NCBI GenBank assembly: GCA_024103425.1
Contig: JAGFIS010000041.1
Span: 62,001 to 126,000 of the forward strand
Reading direction: 5' to 3'
Length of the DNA: 64,000 nucleotides
From: Chitinophagaceae bacterium
Lineage (GTDB): Bacteria; Bacteroidota; Bacteroidia; Chitinophagales; Chitinophagaceae
Part shown: positions 36,057 through 45,557 of the stretch, in pieces
How positions within the stretch are numbered: position 1 is the stretch's first letter
How the letters are laid out: each line of letters starts with the position of its first letter
The notes under the pieces: generated by a model
Told to the model about the DNA's origin: nothing
The model's input: only the letters and a program-made list of their open reading frames with translations
The model's database searches: none
Made by a program: the position numbers and the translations under genes

Positions 36057-36914
36057 ATGATGAAACTAACCCATTTAAGCACACTGATTTTTACAGTCGC
36101 TCTTCTCACTTTTCATACAGATACTAATGCGCAGAAGGCAAAATCCCGCACACTGAAAAAGGTTTTAGAATTGAAAATTCCGGCTGAGCAAACCTCGGGT
36201 AGCAACGGTGTGGGAGTGGCGTGGCATCCGCTGCAAAAAAAGTATTATACAGCCCTGGGCGGAAACAAGAATTTTGGAATGTCCGTCTTTGATGCCAATG
36301 GAAAATTGTTATCCTCTCCTGAACTTAAAGCTATGTCAGACCTTCGCGGGTTATGGTATAATGAATTGACAAAAACCATTCAGGGAAATGCCTTTTTAGA
36401 TGGCGGATGGCTGGAATACGTTTTGGATTCCAAAGGTATTCCGACCGGAATTCAAATTATTCGTAAGGGAAAAAATCAACCGGATAATTATTCAGTAGGG
36501 GCTTTTAATCCGAAGGAAAATGCCATCTACTTTTTTATAGCCAAAGAATATGGTTATCGGAAGTATGACTATACAACAGGTAATTACGAATTTATTGATT
36601 TCGGTTTGGGGGCAGCAGATAAAGAAGAAGAGGATCATGTGTGGGACTTTTATTCGGATGGTATTGATATCTCCGAAGAATATAATTATTCTACCATGGT
36701 TTATACGGGTATCCCCGGAGCAGAGGTAGGAGTCTTGAATTTTGAAAAAATTATTGTTGAATTATACGATATCGAAACCGGGTATAAAACCTGGGAATTG
36801 AAATTTCCGGAAGGATTGAATTTTAATATTTATAAGTTTATGAACTTCTCTTACGCCAATGGGATGTTCTGGTTTTTTGATAAGGAAAAAAGAAGCTGGG
36901 TGGGATTGAAGTAG
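36057..36914 (+). CDS. secreted hypothetical protein, possible beta-propeller
   Basis: A 285-residue protein with a signal peptide ending TNAQ (ATG ATG start; either Met could be used). The mature sequence has repeated strand-turn patterns (VGVAWHPLQKKYYTALGG, MSVFDANGKLLSS, GAFNPKENAIYFFIAKEYGY) that resemble propeller blades, but no named family or catalytic motif is visible. An acidic loop (ADKEEEDHVWD) is conspicuous. It stands 274 bases after the WG array and is probably a separate transcription unit. Confidence 0.6.
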   Translation: MMKLTHLSTLIFTVALLTFHTDTNAQKAKSRTLKKVLELKIPAEQTSGSNGVGVAWHPLQKKYYTALGGNKNFGMSVFDANGKLLSSPELKAMSDLRGLWYNELTKTIQGNAFLDGGWLEYVLDSKGIPTGIQIIRKGKNQPDNYSVGAFNPKENAIYFFIAKEYGYRKYDYTTGNYEFIDFGLGAADKEEEDHVWDFYSDGIDISEEYNYSTMVYTGIPGAEVGVLNFEKIIVELYDIETGYKTWELKFPEGLNFNIYKFMNFSYANGMFWFFDKEKRSWVGLK

Positions 36915-36994
36915 TTGAGATATTGGCTCTTATTTCTGTTTCCCGATTCGCCTCCCGCGTGAAACGATGGCGAAATATTCTTTTAATATTGCTT

Positions 36995-38575
36995 TTAGTG
37001 AATCGCCGTCACATTCACCCTTTCAATATCTTTCAATATCAGTTCGATGTGCCGCTCCTTGGCTTTGTTATCGTATTCGCTGATGATCTCCAGAATATCA
37101 TAATCAATAAAATTTACCTCGCTGCCGTCGATGGTCAATGAGCTGTTTCTTGGTACTTCATCGAGGATTTTTTTGAGACGGGCTTTGTTGAGGAAGGTAA
37201 CGTTGCTGTTTAGTTTTATCTGGTAAGCATTTTTACCTGAATTGATAATATGGAACTCTTCTTTAAAATTATTTTGAACGATGTAGTATGTAGAAACTGA
37301 CAGTCCGATAAGCACTCCCGTCAGAAGATCGGTAGCGATGATCCCGACGATGGTTACAATGAAAGGAAGAAACTGTTTCAGGCCCAGGCTCCACATGTTT
37401 CGGTAGAGTTTTGGTTTGGTCAGGTTGTATCCGGTAATAATCAGGATGGCAGAAAGCGATGCATAAGGAATCATATTGATCAGGAAGGGCACCAGTAATA
37501 CTGCGAGCAAAAGAAACACTCCATGAGTGAATGCCGACATTTTAGTACGACCACCTGCGTCCACGTTGGCAGACCCTCGCACCACTACTGCCGTCATCGG
37601 GATAGCGCCGAGCAATCCGCAGGTCATGTTACCGACGCCTTGCGCAATCAATTCACGATTGGGTGGGGTAATCCTGTTTCGCTTGTCTAATTTATCGATG
37701 GCTTCAATACAGAGCAGTGTTTCCAGCGAGGCAAGCAGTCCGATCAGCAATCCGTATTTCCAGATATCGCTTGAAGCAAGAAGCTGACTAAAATCGGGAA
37801 AAGAAATATCTGAAAAAGTATTGGGCGGAATATTGACTAACTGAGTGGGTTTTAATGATAAACTTGTACTGTAATTCATAAAGATGAGGTTGGTCAGCAC
37901 ACCTACGATTACAACAAGGAGGGGAGCAGGAATTACCTTGAGTTTCTTAGCAAAAGGCAGGTGAAAGAAAGTCATCACCAAAATGGATAATACAGAAATA
38001 ATAATAGCTTCTCTTGTAACGCTCTCGTTGAAGTTTTGGAAGTTGACTCTGAAATTCTGTTTAGAAAAAAGACTGAGAAATCCGTCTTTCCAAAAATCAG
38101 GCTGGTCATAACCCAAAGCAATCGGAACCTGGTTTGAAATCAGGATGATACCAATCGCAGCAAGCATTCCTTTCAGCACGGCAGACGGGAAATAGTTGGC
38201 GATGGCACCGAGTTTTAATACCCCCAATAATATCTGGAACAAACCGGCCACCATTACCGATAACAGGAAGAGCTTATAGTCGCCGAGTGTGAGAATTGTG
38301 GCAGCCACCAAGGTCGTTAAGCCGGCTGCAGGGCCTGAGACAGCGAGAGGTGATCCACTGACCAGTGATACTACAATACCACCGATGATGCCTGACAAAA
38401 TACCCGCGTATAAGGGAGCACCCGAAGCAAGCGCAATGCCCAGACAAAGGGGCAGGGCTACGAAGAATACTGAGAGCCCTGCTGGCAAGTCATTCTTCAG
38501 CCAGATTAATCTATAATATCTTATTGTTCTTTTCAATGTTGCAAAATCTCTACCCAAAGATAGTGAGTAGAACAC
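36995..38575 (-). CDS. SulP family anion transporter with STAS domain
   Basis: A 526-residue transporter. The N-terminal signature ALPLCLGIALASGAPLYAGI and VSGPAAGLTTL are diagnostic of the SulP family, with about 11-14 membrane segments to residue 420. The cytosolic C-terminal STAS domain (about 430-526) reads LTIDGSEVNFIDYDILEI. SulP proteins move sulfate, bicarbonate or other anions, usually with Na+ or H+; BicA-like bicarbonate uptake is possible, but there is no carbonic anhydrase gene nearby to support it. It is divergent from the next gene across 65 bases. Confidence 0.9.
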   Translation of the reverse strand: MFYSLSLGRDFATLKRTIRYYRLIWLKNDLPAGLSVFFVALPLCLGIALASGAPLYAGILSGIIGGIVVSLVSGSPLAVSGPAAGLTTLVAATILTLGDYKLFLLSVMVAGLFQILLGVLKLGAIANYFPSAVLKGMLAAIGIILISNQVPIALGYDQPDFWKDGFLSLFSKQNFRVNFQNFNESVTREAIIISVLSILVMTFFHLPFAKKLKVIPAPLLVVIVGVLTNLIFMNYSTSLSLKPTQLVNIPPNTFSDISFPDFSQLLASSDIWKYGLLIGLLASLETLLCIEAIDKLDKRNRITPPNRELIAQGVGNMTCGLLGAIPMTAVVVRGSANVDAGGRTKMSAFTHGVFLLLAVLLVPFLINMIPYASLSAILIITGYNLTKPKLYRNMWSLGLKQFLPFIVTIVGIIATDLLTGVLIGLSVSTYYIVQNNFKEEFHIINSGKNAYQIKLNSNVTFLNKARLKKILDEVPRNSSLTIDGSEVNFIDYDILEIISEYDNKAKERHIELILKDIERVNVTAIH

Positions 38576-38640
38576 CTCATTTGCCTGATGGATTATTTAC
38601 CTCTAATTTTATACAGGACAAAACCTGAAATCTCTTATTC

Positions 38641-39402
38641 ATGGATAACCGCAACCGGAACTTTCTGATATCATATAAAACACTGAGACAGTTGATCGGT
38701 GTGTTAGGCATTCTACTGCCTTTTTTGTGTTGGGGAGTGAATGTTTTGATCAATCGCCTGGGGTTACTCACCAATCCCCTGTTCATAGACAAGTCTCAAA
38801 CACTGCCGTATAAAGCAGGAACCGATTTAAAAGACTCGATCAGCTTTTTCTATTACACGACATCTGGACCGCTTTATGTGGGTATTCTGGTAACAGTAGC
38901 TATTTTCCTCTTTTGTTATTTCGGATATCCGATGAACAAAACAGATGACAGGTTTGCCTGGCTGACAGACAGGAGGGTGGCGACCTTCGCAGCTTGCTGT
39001 GCACTCGGCCTGGTTATTTTTCCGACTAATTCAGTACAAAAGATTACCGATAACATTCACATTTTTGTTGTTGGTCCGTTGATCGGGAGAATTCATTTGG
39101 TCTTTGCTGCCTTATTCTTTATTTCAATGGCAGTAATGAGTATTATCAACTTCAGACGGATGCCCGGAAAAAAATTACTCAACAACCGGGAAGGCATATT
39201 ATATCTTGTTTGTGGTTGGGGTATCATTCTTTGTTTGCTGTTGTTGGTGGTTTATGGACTTTCTGCTGACGGAGATAAATGGTTGTGGGGAAAACCGGTT
39301 TATGTTTTAGAGGTATTGATGGTTGGCTTCTTTGGTACGGCATGGTTAGTGAAAGGGAAATCTGTGCCTACAGAATTCATTCTGAAAAAATTGGAGCACT
39401 GA
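38641..39402 (+). CDS. integral membrane protein, DUF998-like
   Basis: A 253-residue protein with about six or seven membrane segments. The pattern (PFLCWGVNVLINR, YYTTSGPLYVGILV, TFAACCALGLVIFPTNS, IGRIHLVFAALFFISMA) recalls the DUF998 family of uncharacterised membrane proteins; the His in GRIHLVFA is typical of such helices. No function is assigned. It is divergent from SulP and converges on doxX. Confidence 0.6.
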   Translation: MDNRNRNFLISYKTLRQLIGVLGILLPFLCWGVNVLINRLGLLTNPLFIDKSQTLPYKAGTDLKDSISFFYYTTSGPLYVGILVTVAIFLFCYFGYPMNKTDDRFAWLTDRRVATFAACCALGLVIFPTNSVQKITDNIHIFVVGPLIGRIHLVFAALFFISMAVMSIINFRRMPGKKLLNNREGILYLVCGWGIILCLLLLVVYGLSADGDKWLWGKPVYVLEVLMVGFFGTAWLVKGKSVPTEFILKKLEH

Positions 39403-39439
39403 CCGGTTAGAAAGCGACCGGCAGGTTGCGGGCAAAAAA

Positions 39440-39469
39440 ACGGGTATCATCAGATGAGACAATACCCGT
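39440..39469 (-). terminator. terminator of the DoxX gene
   Basis: On the minus strand a perfect 8-base stem (ACGGGTAT and ATACCCGT, 39440-39447 with 39462-39469) is followed by seven T. It is placed 20 bases after the DoxX stop. Read on the plus strand it lacks a good T-run. Confidence 0.75.
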
Positions 39470-39489
39470 TGAATATGGTTTTTAGTTTT

Positions 39490-39921
39490 TTACTTTTTTC
39501 CGAATAACATGTGGTCAAGCGAAATTCTTCCCGGGCCGAGTAGCAGAAGTGCAATGAAAGAAGCAAGGTAGAAGAACCTCAGTTCCAGAACACCGAAACC
39601 GTCTCCTGCAATAAATGCGTGGAAGGTAAAAATTACAATGAAGTTGATCACAAGAAATACGAGTGCAAACCGAGTAAACAGTCCGAGAATCAAAAGGATA
39701 GAACAGATACCCTCGGCAAAGGCTGCAAGATAAAAAGATAATGTAGGGCCGAAGACCCCGATTGGATCGAAAAACTGGATTTCTTTTCCACTAAAAATAA
39801 TAGTCAGCTTTTCGAAACCGTGACCGTATAGCAACACCAAACCGGCCACCACTCTCAAAAGCAGTAAGGCAATGTCATTACCGGTCTTGTACTCTTTAAC
39901 CAAACACGAAGTAAGTTTCAT
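39490..39921 (-). CDS. DoxX family membrane protein
   Basis: A 143-residue four-helix membrane protein. VVAGLVLLYGHGFEKL at the first helix, FAEGICSILLILGLFTRFA in the middle and ELRFFYLASFIALLLLGPGRISLDH at the end match the DoxX family. Members are linked to thiosulfate oxidation in archaea or to oxidative-stress membrane complexes in actinobacteria; the role here is unknown. It has its own terminator and stands alone. Confidence 0.85.
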   Translation of the reverse strand: MKLTSCLVKEYKTGNDIALLLLRVVAGLVLLYGHGFEKLTIIFSGKEIQFFDPIGVFGPTLSFYLAAFAEGICSILLILGLFTRFALVFLVINFIVIFTFHAFIAGDGFGVLELRFFYLASFIALLLLGPGRISLDHMLFGKK

Positions 39922-40146
39922 AATGCAGAAGATTTTTGTTAGAAAATAGATATTAAGAAATCATCTTATGTAAAAATATGCGATTTTCTGAGAAAAGTAT
40001 CCGATTAATTGTAAAAGGCTCTATTCATTGTCATCGGATTAGTAAAGTTTCTTTCCTGAAGTAAGCTATTACAATAAAAAGTCTCCCAAAATTCCTTCCG
40101 GAGGCAGTGATAATATTTATTTAAAATCTTTCTGTCTGATTTTTCT

Positions 40147-41679
40147 TTATCTGGGTCTGATTCTTCCTTTAGTTTCTTTCTGCATAACGTTGCTGACTCT
40201 TTCGCTTACCATTCCTTCAAAACGCAGTCTCGGTACTTTAATAGGGGCCGGTATTTTGACTGACGGATCTTGTTTCAATTTGTCGGAAAGCGGAATCGTT
40301 CTGCCGTAGCTGCCTGTAGCTATGTAATTAAAAATCTTATCGAGATTATCATCGCCTTCTTCTCCCCAGTCGTAGCCAACATAATCGGCAGCAAGTTTAT
40401 CAGGAATCATTCCTCTGTAGTAATCTCCCTGGTTTGCAGAGTTCTTGGTAACGAAGTTGATGGCGTATAAATCGGCAAGGAAAGTCTCTATGCCATTTTT
40501 ATATATACTTAAAGTAAAAGTAAAGAACCCGGCCGGTTTACCCCGGGTAGTATCACCCACCATCTGAACGTTTGTATATGGTTTAAGGTTATTGATAACG
40601 AGTTCACTGGCAGAAGCCGACTGGCTGTTCACTATAAAGAATATATTCTGAAGTTGAGAGAGAGTGCCGCCTGTTTGGAAATTAACGATATCAGGCAGGC
40701 CGATCTCAGTCTTGTGGGCAGTCAGTTTATCGTTAAATTCAAAGTGATACATTTCCTTTCCTGCAACGGATGACGGCGCTAACTGGGTTGTAAGGTATTC
40801 GGCCGTATTGGTGGAACCTCCGTGGTTATATCGCAGGTCGACAATTACATCGGTCACAAAGTTGTTGCTGAATTTATTAAACACACGGTCCAGCTCAGTT
40901 TTAGTAAGGGTAGGAGAGCCTCCGCTGGTGACATTCGAAAAAGTATAGAAAACAAAATAACCCACTTTTCTTGTTCCGATATCATAAACTGTGTCGAATA
41001 AAACGGGGTTTATTTGATAGTTTGCTGAAGCCAGTGTGGTGGTCGTTGTAGAACCATCCGGTTTCTTAAAGGTGAATGATGCTGATGCATCGTAGAAAAG
41101 CGCGTTAACGGTACGGTTATAGTTGGTTCCATTCGGTCCGTCGTAAACCACATCGGTTCCGTTGATTTTAGAAATAACCCAGCCGCGCCTTACACCTGCA
41201 AGTCCTGCGGGAGAATTTTTATCTGCATACAAAACGACCAGGATGATATTGCTGTTATTGTCGTAGGCGAAGGTCACTTCCAGTCCTTTATCTCCGGCTA
41301 CGCCTCCCTGTATCTGTTCGTCGGTAGTACCGTCATCCAGAAAGCTGTAGGTATCAATTTGCCTTCCCTGACCATCTTTGGGGAAACCCTTCATGTAATT
41401 GAGCAGAGCAGGTGCATCAGAGAAAGTCTTGTTGAGCGGGTCGGTCTCCGGTACTTGCTTGTACCAAAAGTATGAGGGGAGGTCATAATTTTTATCCCTG
41501 CCACCATCGACATAACTCTTCTGCATAGTACGATACATCAGATATTTGAGGGAATCACTGTCAGACAGTTGTTTATCAGTACTTCCGCCTCCGCTGCCTG
41601 ATTTTTTACAGGATACAGCAAAAAGAGAGAGGGCAGAAATAAATATTACAATAGGTAAAAGATACTGTTGTCGTTTCAT
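40147..41679 (-). CDS. S41 family (C-terminal processing) peptidase lipoprotein
   Basis: A 510-residue protein with a lipoprotein signal (lipobox AVSC, Cys24) and a Gly/Ser linker. A PDZ-like domain spans about 125-215 (DKNSPAGLAGVRRGWVISKING). The S41 protease domain has DLRYNHGGST (about 291) and the catalytic dyad Ser356 (NSQSASASEL) and Lys381 (DTTRGKPAG), 25 residues apart as in Tsp/CtpA. It would clip unfolded or tagged proteins in the periplasm. The C-terminal KETKGRIRPR tail is basic. Confidence 0.92.
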   Translation of the reverse strand: MKRQQYLLPIVIFISALSLFAVSCKKSGSGGGSTDKQLSDSDSLKYLMYRTMQKSYVDGGRDKNYDLPSYFWYKQVPETDPLNKTFSDAPALLNYMKGFPKDGQGRQIDTYSFLDDGTTDEQIQGGVAGDKGLEVTFAYDNNSNIILVVLYADKNSPAGLAGVRRGWVISKINGTDVVYDGPNGTNYNRTVNALFYDASASFTFKKPDGSTTTTTLASANYQINPVLFDTVYDIGTRKVGYFVFYTFSNVTSGGSPTLTKTELDRVFNKFSNNFVTDVIVDLRYNHGGSTNTAEYLTTQLAPSSVAGKEMYHFEFNDKLTAHKTEIGLPDIVNFQTGGTLSQLQNIFFIVNSQSASASELVINNLKPYTNVQMVGDTTRGKPAGFFTFTLSIYKNGIETFLADLYAINFVTKNSANQGDYYRGMIPDKLAADYVGYDWGEEGDDNLDKIFNYIATGSYGRTIPLSDKLKQDPSVKIPAPIKVPRLRFEGMVSERVSNVMQKETKGRIRPR

Positions 41680-41830
41680 AAAGTAAAAATATAGATTTCA
41701 GGTTTTACACAAGGTAGGAAGTGTATTGATATATTAAAATGAATGAAGGTTAATTTCTTTGTTAAATAAATAGAATTTCTATTATATAACGCTCAAAACA
41801 GACAGTGCAGTTTACGTGGCCTTTTAACGG

Positions 41831-41859
41831 TTGATATTCATTTTTTTAAAGTAGATTTG
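41831..41859 (+). promoter_or_regulatory. predicted promoter of the ccmE-ccmF operon
   Basis: TTG at 41831-41833 is followed after 18 bases by TAGATTTG at 41852-41859, an exact TAnnTTTG match. The ATG of ccmE lies 25 bases later. This is the best Bacteroidota-type promoter seen in the window. Confidence 0.65.
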
Positions 41860-41883
41860 CGACTTCAAACCAGACCAGATAAG

Positions 41884-42288
41884 ATGAAAACTTCAAGTAT
41901 AATTATTCTTATTGCTATTGCCGCAGCTATCGGCGGATTGCTGATGTACTCTGTTGACTTCTCTACCTACGACACAATTCAGTCAGCCAAAGAGAAACAG
42001 GGTGAATATGTTCACCTGATAGCTAAACTGGATAAAACCAAACCAATAGAATACGATGCGCTGAAAGACCCCAACTATCTTACCTTTTTTGCAGTTGACA
42101 GCCTGGGAAGCAGTGCTAAAGTAGTGTATTTTAATCCGAAACCTGCTGATTTGGAGAAAAGTGAAAGAGTGGTTTTGAAAGGCAGAATGGAAGGAGATGT
42201 ATTTCAATGCGATAATATCCTTTTGAAATGCCCTTCAAAATACAAAGACGAAAAATCGGTTCTGGAGTCTAACATCGGGCAATACTAA
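41884..42288 (+). CDS. ccmE: cytochrome c maturation protein CcmE, CxxxY type
   Basis: Periplasmic heme chaperone. I start at MKTSSIIILIA (41884), since the -7 box overlaps the earlier in-frame start at 41857; 134 residues. One N-terminal membrane anchor (about 4-23) precedes the small OB-fold (ERVVLKGRMEGDVFQCDNIL). The heme-binding motif is Cys116-Pro-Ser-Lys-Tyr120, so His of the classical HxxxY is replaced by Cys. This CxxxY variant is known from archaea and some anaerobes. It is 9 bases from ccmF. Confidence 0.88.
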   Translation: MKTSSIIILIAIAAAIGGLLMYSVDFSTYDTIQSAKEKQGEYVHLIAKLDKTKPIEYDALKDPNYLTFFAVDSLGSSAKVVYFNPKPADLEKSERVVLKGRMEGDVFQCDNILLKCPSKYKDEKSVLESNIGQY

Positions 42289-42297
42289 TTTGAAACA

Positions 42298-44814
42298 ATG
42301 GAATTTTTGAACGAACATCTGCTGCCCGGACAGATAGGGCACTTCTTTATATTATTAGCTTTCGTTTCAGCTCTTTTCGCAACAATAGCTTTTTTTAAAT
42401 CTCATCTTTCTAAGACAGAACAAGACCGTACAGCATGGTTGAAGTTGGCTCGTGGTGTTTTCTTTACCGAGATGGTGTCTTTGTTTATTGTTTTCGGATT
42501 GTTGTATTACATCTGTGCAAACCATTACTACGAATATCTTTACGCATATAAACATTCTTCACTTGAGTTAGAGCCTAAATACTTGCTTGCCTGTATTTGG
42601 GAAGGGCAGGAGGGGAGTTTTCTGCTTTGGGCGATGTGGCACAGCGTGCTGGGAACTGTTGTTATACTGACGGCTAAGAAGAGAGAAGCTTTGGTAATGA
42701 CGGTAGTGAATGCTGCCCAGGTTTTCCTGATCGTAATGCTCCTCGGAATTTACATTGCGGGAGCCAAGGTGGGAAGCAGTCCGTTCAGTCTTACCAGGAA
42801 CGAATTAGAAGGAGCTATCTTCAGCAGGGCTGATTATCTCAACTTCATTCAGGATGGTATTGGACTAAATATCTTGCTGCGAAACTACTGGATGGTAATT
42901 CACCCGCCGGTTCTATTCTTAGGATTTGCCAGCACCCTGATTCCCGTAGGGTTTGCTTTTTCTTCCCTGATTAAAAAAGATTGGGGAGAGTGGATAAAAC
43001 CCGTTTTACCATGGGCTTTGTTTAGCGGACTGGCATTGGGCACCGGTATTATGATGGGTGGAAAATGGGCTTATGAATCGTTGTCTTTTGGCGGCTACTG
43101 GGCGTGGGACCCTGTTGAGAATGCATCCTTTGTGCCATGGCTGATTCTGATTGCTGGACTTCATTGCATGGTCATTTATAAGTCGACCGGCCGTGCACTA
43201 AGAGCCTCTTATGTGTTTACCATTTTGGCTTATCTATTTGTGCTGTATTCTACTTTCCTTACCCGTACGGGGGTGTTGGGAGATACTAGCGTGCACAGCT
43301 TTACAGAAGCAGGCAAGATGATGAATATCCTGATCGGGATATATGTGCTGGGCGTATCGATTCCCGTGTTTATTCTGTTTTTTAAAAATTACAAACACAT
43401 TCCGGCAATTCATAAAGAAGAGAATATTTCTGCAAGAGAATTCTGGATGTTCATAGGCTCTATGATATTATTCCTCTCGGGAATTTTTATCATTGCAGTT
43501 ACCTCATTACCCGTTTACAATACTGTTTTTGGAATAAATATAGCTGATCCGCCGGACAGGGAGTTCACTTACAACAAGGTGATGGTATTGGTGGCCATTG
43601 TGGTGGGATTGCTCACCGGGGCCGGCCAATTCCTGAAGTACAAGGGAACTACGAAAAAATATTTCCTTTCAAAGATTGTATGGCCGGTAGTTATCTCTGC
43701 AGCCATCTATCTCTTGATAGTCATTTTTAACCCGCTTAAGTACTCAGTTAAAGGACCGGGATTTCTGTTTGCCATCAATGTTGCACTGTTTGCAAGTATA
43801 TTCTCAGTAATAGCCAACTTCCTATACATTAAGAATGTAATGAAGTGGAAGATGAAAGCTGCGGGCAGTGCTATCACACACTTTGGTTTTGCTATGATGA
43901 TTGCAGGAATGATTATCTCTTCAGGAAACAAAGAAGTAATCAGCGACAACAGCAAGACAGGCCTTTTCATTCCGTTTGATAAAGACCCGACAGGCAGGAA
44001 TGCCGAAAACCCGATGGAAAATCTGACGCTCCTTAAGGGGGTTCCGACAGAGATGGGTAAGTACACAGTGACCTATGAAAAAGACAGTGCCTCACCAATA
44101 GAGAAAACAAGAGTCTTTTACAAAGTCAATTTTGTAGAGAGAACAGCTGACGGGAAGAAAGGAGAAGTGTTCTCCCTCTGGCCCGATAGCTACAAGATGA
44201 AAGATAATGCGCTCACCAGTAATCCGGATACAAGACATTATCTGACCCATGATGTGTTTACTTATGTTTCCACAATTTCAGTAAACAATGATGAGGAAGA
44301 CACAACTTCGTTTAAGACAAACGAAATGCACATCGGAGATACAGCCTTCTATGAGAACGGATACATTGTATTAAATGCGATAGAAAAGAATCCCAATAAT
44401 GACCGTTTCCGGTTTACAGATCAGGATACCGCACTGGTAGCCGATCTTACAGTCTTCAGTAAGGAGGGAACAAGCTATAAACTGTATCCGGGGTTGACAG
44501 TTTCAAACATGACAATCGCATTTTTGGACGATACCTCTATTACTCAGAACATGTATGTCCGGTTCTCTGGAATTACTAAGGATGATCAGTTCAAAATCGG
44601 GATTAAAGAACACAAAAAACTTACTGAATTTATAGCGATTAAGGCCTATATCTTCCCTTATATCAATCTGGTATGGCTGGGATTAGTAATTATGGCTGCC
44701 GGATTCCTGGTTGCTATTTTACACAGGGCTAATGCATCTAAATCACTGTCAATACTGTCTTTAATTTTGATAGTCGGAGCCTTGATATTTCTTTTCCTTT
44801 TCGCAAACGCTTAG
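42298..44814 (+). CDS. ccmF: cytochrome c biogenesis protein CcmF/CcsA
   Basis: An 838-residue polytopic protein of the heme-handling family. The tryptophan-rich WWD-type motif is GGYWAWDPVENASFVPW (about 260-277), flanked by conserved His in NYWMVIHPPVLFLG and LIAGLHCMV. About 12-15 membrane segments surround a large periplasmic domain (about 540-770). It ligates heme to apocytochrome c together with CcmE, whose gene ends 9 bases upstream. ccmA-D, G and H are not in the window. Confidence 0.92.
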   Translation: MEFLNEHLLPGQIGHFFILLAFVSALFATIAFFKSHLSKTEQDRTAWLKLARGVFFTEMVSLFIVFGLLYYICANHYYEYLYAYKHSSLELEPKYLLACIWEGQEGSFLLWAMWHSVLGTVVILTAKKREALVMTVVNAAQVFLIVMLLGIYIAGAKVGSSPFSLTRNELEGAIFSRADYLNFIQDGIGLNILLRNYWMVIHPPVLFLGFASTLIPVGFAFSSLIKKDWGEWIKPVLPWALFSGLALGTGIMMGGKWAYESLSFGGYWAWDPVENASFVPWLILIAGLHCMVIYKSTGRALRASYVFTILAYLFVLYSTFLTRTGVLGDTSVHSFTEAGKMMNILIGIYVLGVSIPVFILFFKNYKHIPAIHKEENISAREFWMFIGSMILFLSGIFIIAVTSLPVYNTVFGINIADPPDREFTYNKVMVLVAIVVGLLTGAGQFLKYKGTTKKYFLSKIVWPVVISAAIYLLIVIFNPLKYSVKGPGFLFAINVALFASIFSVIANFLYIKNVMKWKMKAAGSAITHFGFAMMIAGMIISSGNKEVISDNSKTGLFIPFDKDPTGRNAENPMENLTLLKGVPTEMGKYTVTYEKDSASPIEKTRVFYKVNFVERTADGKKGEVFSLWPDSYKMKDNALTSNPDTRHYLTHDVFTYVSTISVNNDEEDTTSFKTNEMHIGDTAFYENGYIVLNAIEKNPNNDRFRFTDQDTALVADLTVFSKEGTSYKLYPGLTVSNMTIAFLDDTSITQNMYVRFSGITKDDQFKIGIKEHKKLTEFIAIKAYIFPYINLVWLGLVIMAAGFLVAILHRANASKSLSILSLILIVGALIFLFLFANA

Positions 44815-44872
44815 AAGAAGATTAACAATAGGGCTTTTGAGGATTCCAAAATCTTGATTTAATTTTAGGTTA

Positions 44873-45490
44873 GTGAAAATTCGTAATTCCATACAATCTT
44901 CTCTGGTAGCCATGATAATGCTTTTGGCTGCGGGATGGGCTAATCCCGTGAAGGCACAGTATGGCATCAATGATACTCTGCTAGTCGGAGCCGTAATCGA
45001 GGATGGGGATACTATTCCCGCACGGATTTTACCCGTTGTTTTTGTTTGGCAGAAAGGTAAACACAGTAAGAAGTGGACCAGGCTGCGCAACGCTGTTTAT
45101 GTAACCTATCCTTATGCACGGACGGCAGGAGCAGTATTTACCGATATTGAAAAAAATATTGCCGGCATGGATAGCAAAAAAGAAAGGAGGCAGTACATCA
45201 ATAGCCGGGAAAAAGAACTGAAGAAAGAATTTACGGATCCATTGAAAGAACTTTCTGTTTACCAGGGAAAAATTCTCATGAAACTGATTAACCGTGAGAC
45301 CGGTGGTACCAACTGTTATGATATTCTGAAAGAACTTAAAGGTGGTGTAACAGCCCGCTTCTGGCAAACGGTAGCTTTCATATTCGGAAGCAATCTCAAA
45401 CAGCCGTATGATGCCTACGGAAATGATTCAGAAATAGAAGTCATAGTGCAGGAAGTACAACGTATGTACGGTTGGCAGCAATATCAGTGA
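44873..45490 (+). CDS. DUF4294 family secreted protein
   Basis: The start is GTG at 44873, directly before a signal peptide ending NPVKAQ; 205 residues. The mature part (EDGDTIPARILPVVFVW, RLRNAVYVTYPYART, GGTNCYDILKELKGG, ARFWQTVAFIFGSNLKQPYD) matches the DUF4294 family of Bacteroidota, which has no known function. It lies between ccmF and bshB1 on the same strand, 58 bases after ccmF, and may be transcribed with the ccm genes. Confidence 0.82.
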   Translation: MKIRNSIQSSLVAMIMLLAAGWANPVKAQYGINDTLLVGAVIEDGDTIPARILPVVFVWQKGKHSKKWTRLRNAVYVTYPYARTAGAVFTDIEKNIAGMDSKKERRQYINSREKELKKEFTDPLKELSVYQGKILMKLINRETGGTNCYDILKELKGGVTARFWQTVAFIFGSNLKQPYDAYGNDSEIEVIVQEVQRMYGWQQYQ

Positions 45491-45532
45491 TTGGTGCGAG
45501 TTCAATTTACAACCTGATATTTTTTTACCTGT

Positions 45533-45540
45533 TACCTTTG
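45533..45540 (+). promoter_or_regulatory. -7 box of a promoter for bshB1
   Basis: TACCTTTG is an exact TAnnTTTG match ending 17 bases before the ATG at 45558. No TTTG is found at the -33 position, where the sequence is only T-rich. Confidence 0.45.
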
Positions 45541-45557
45541 CAGAAATTTAATTGCAG

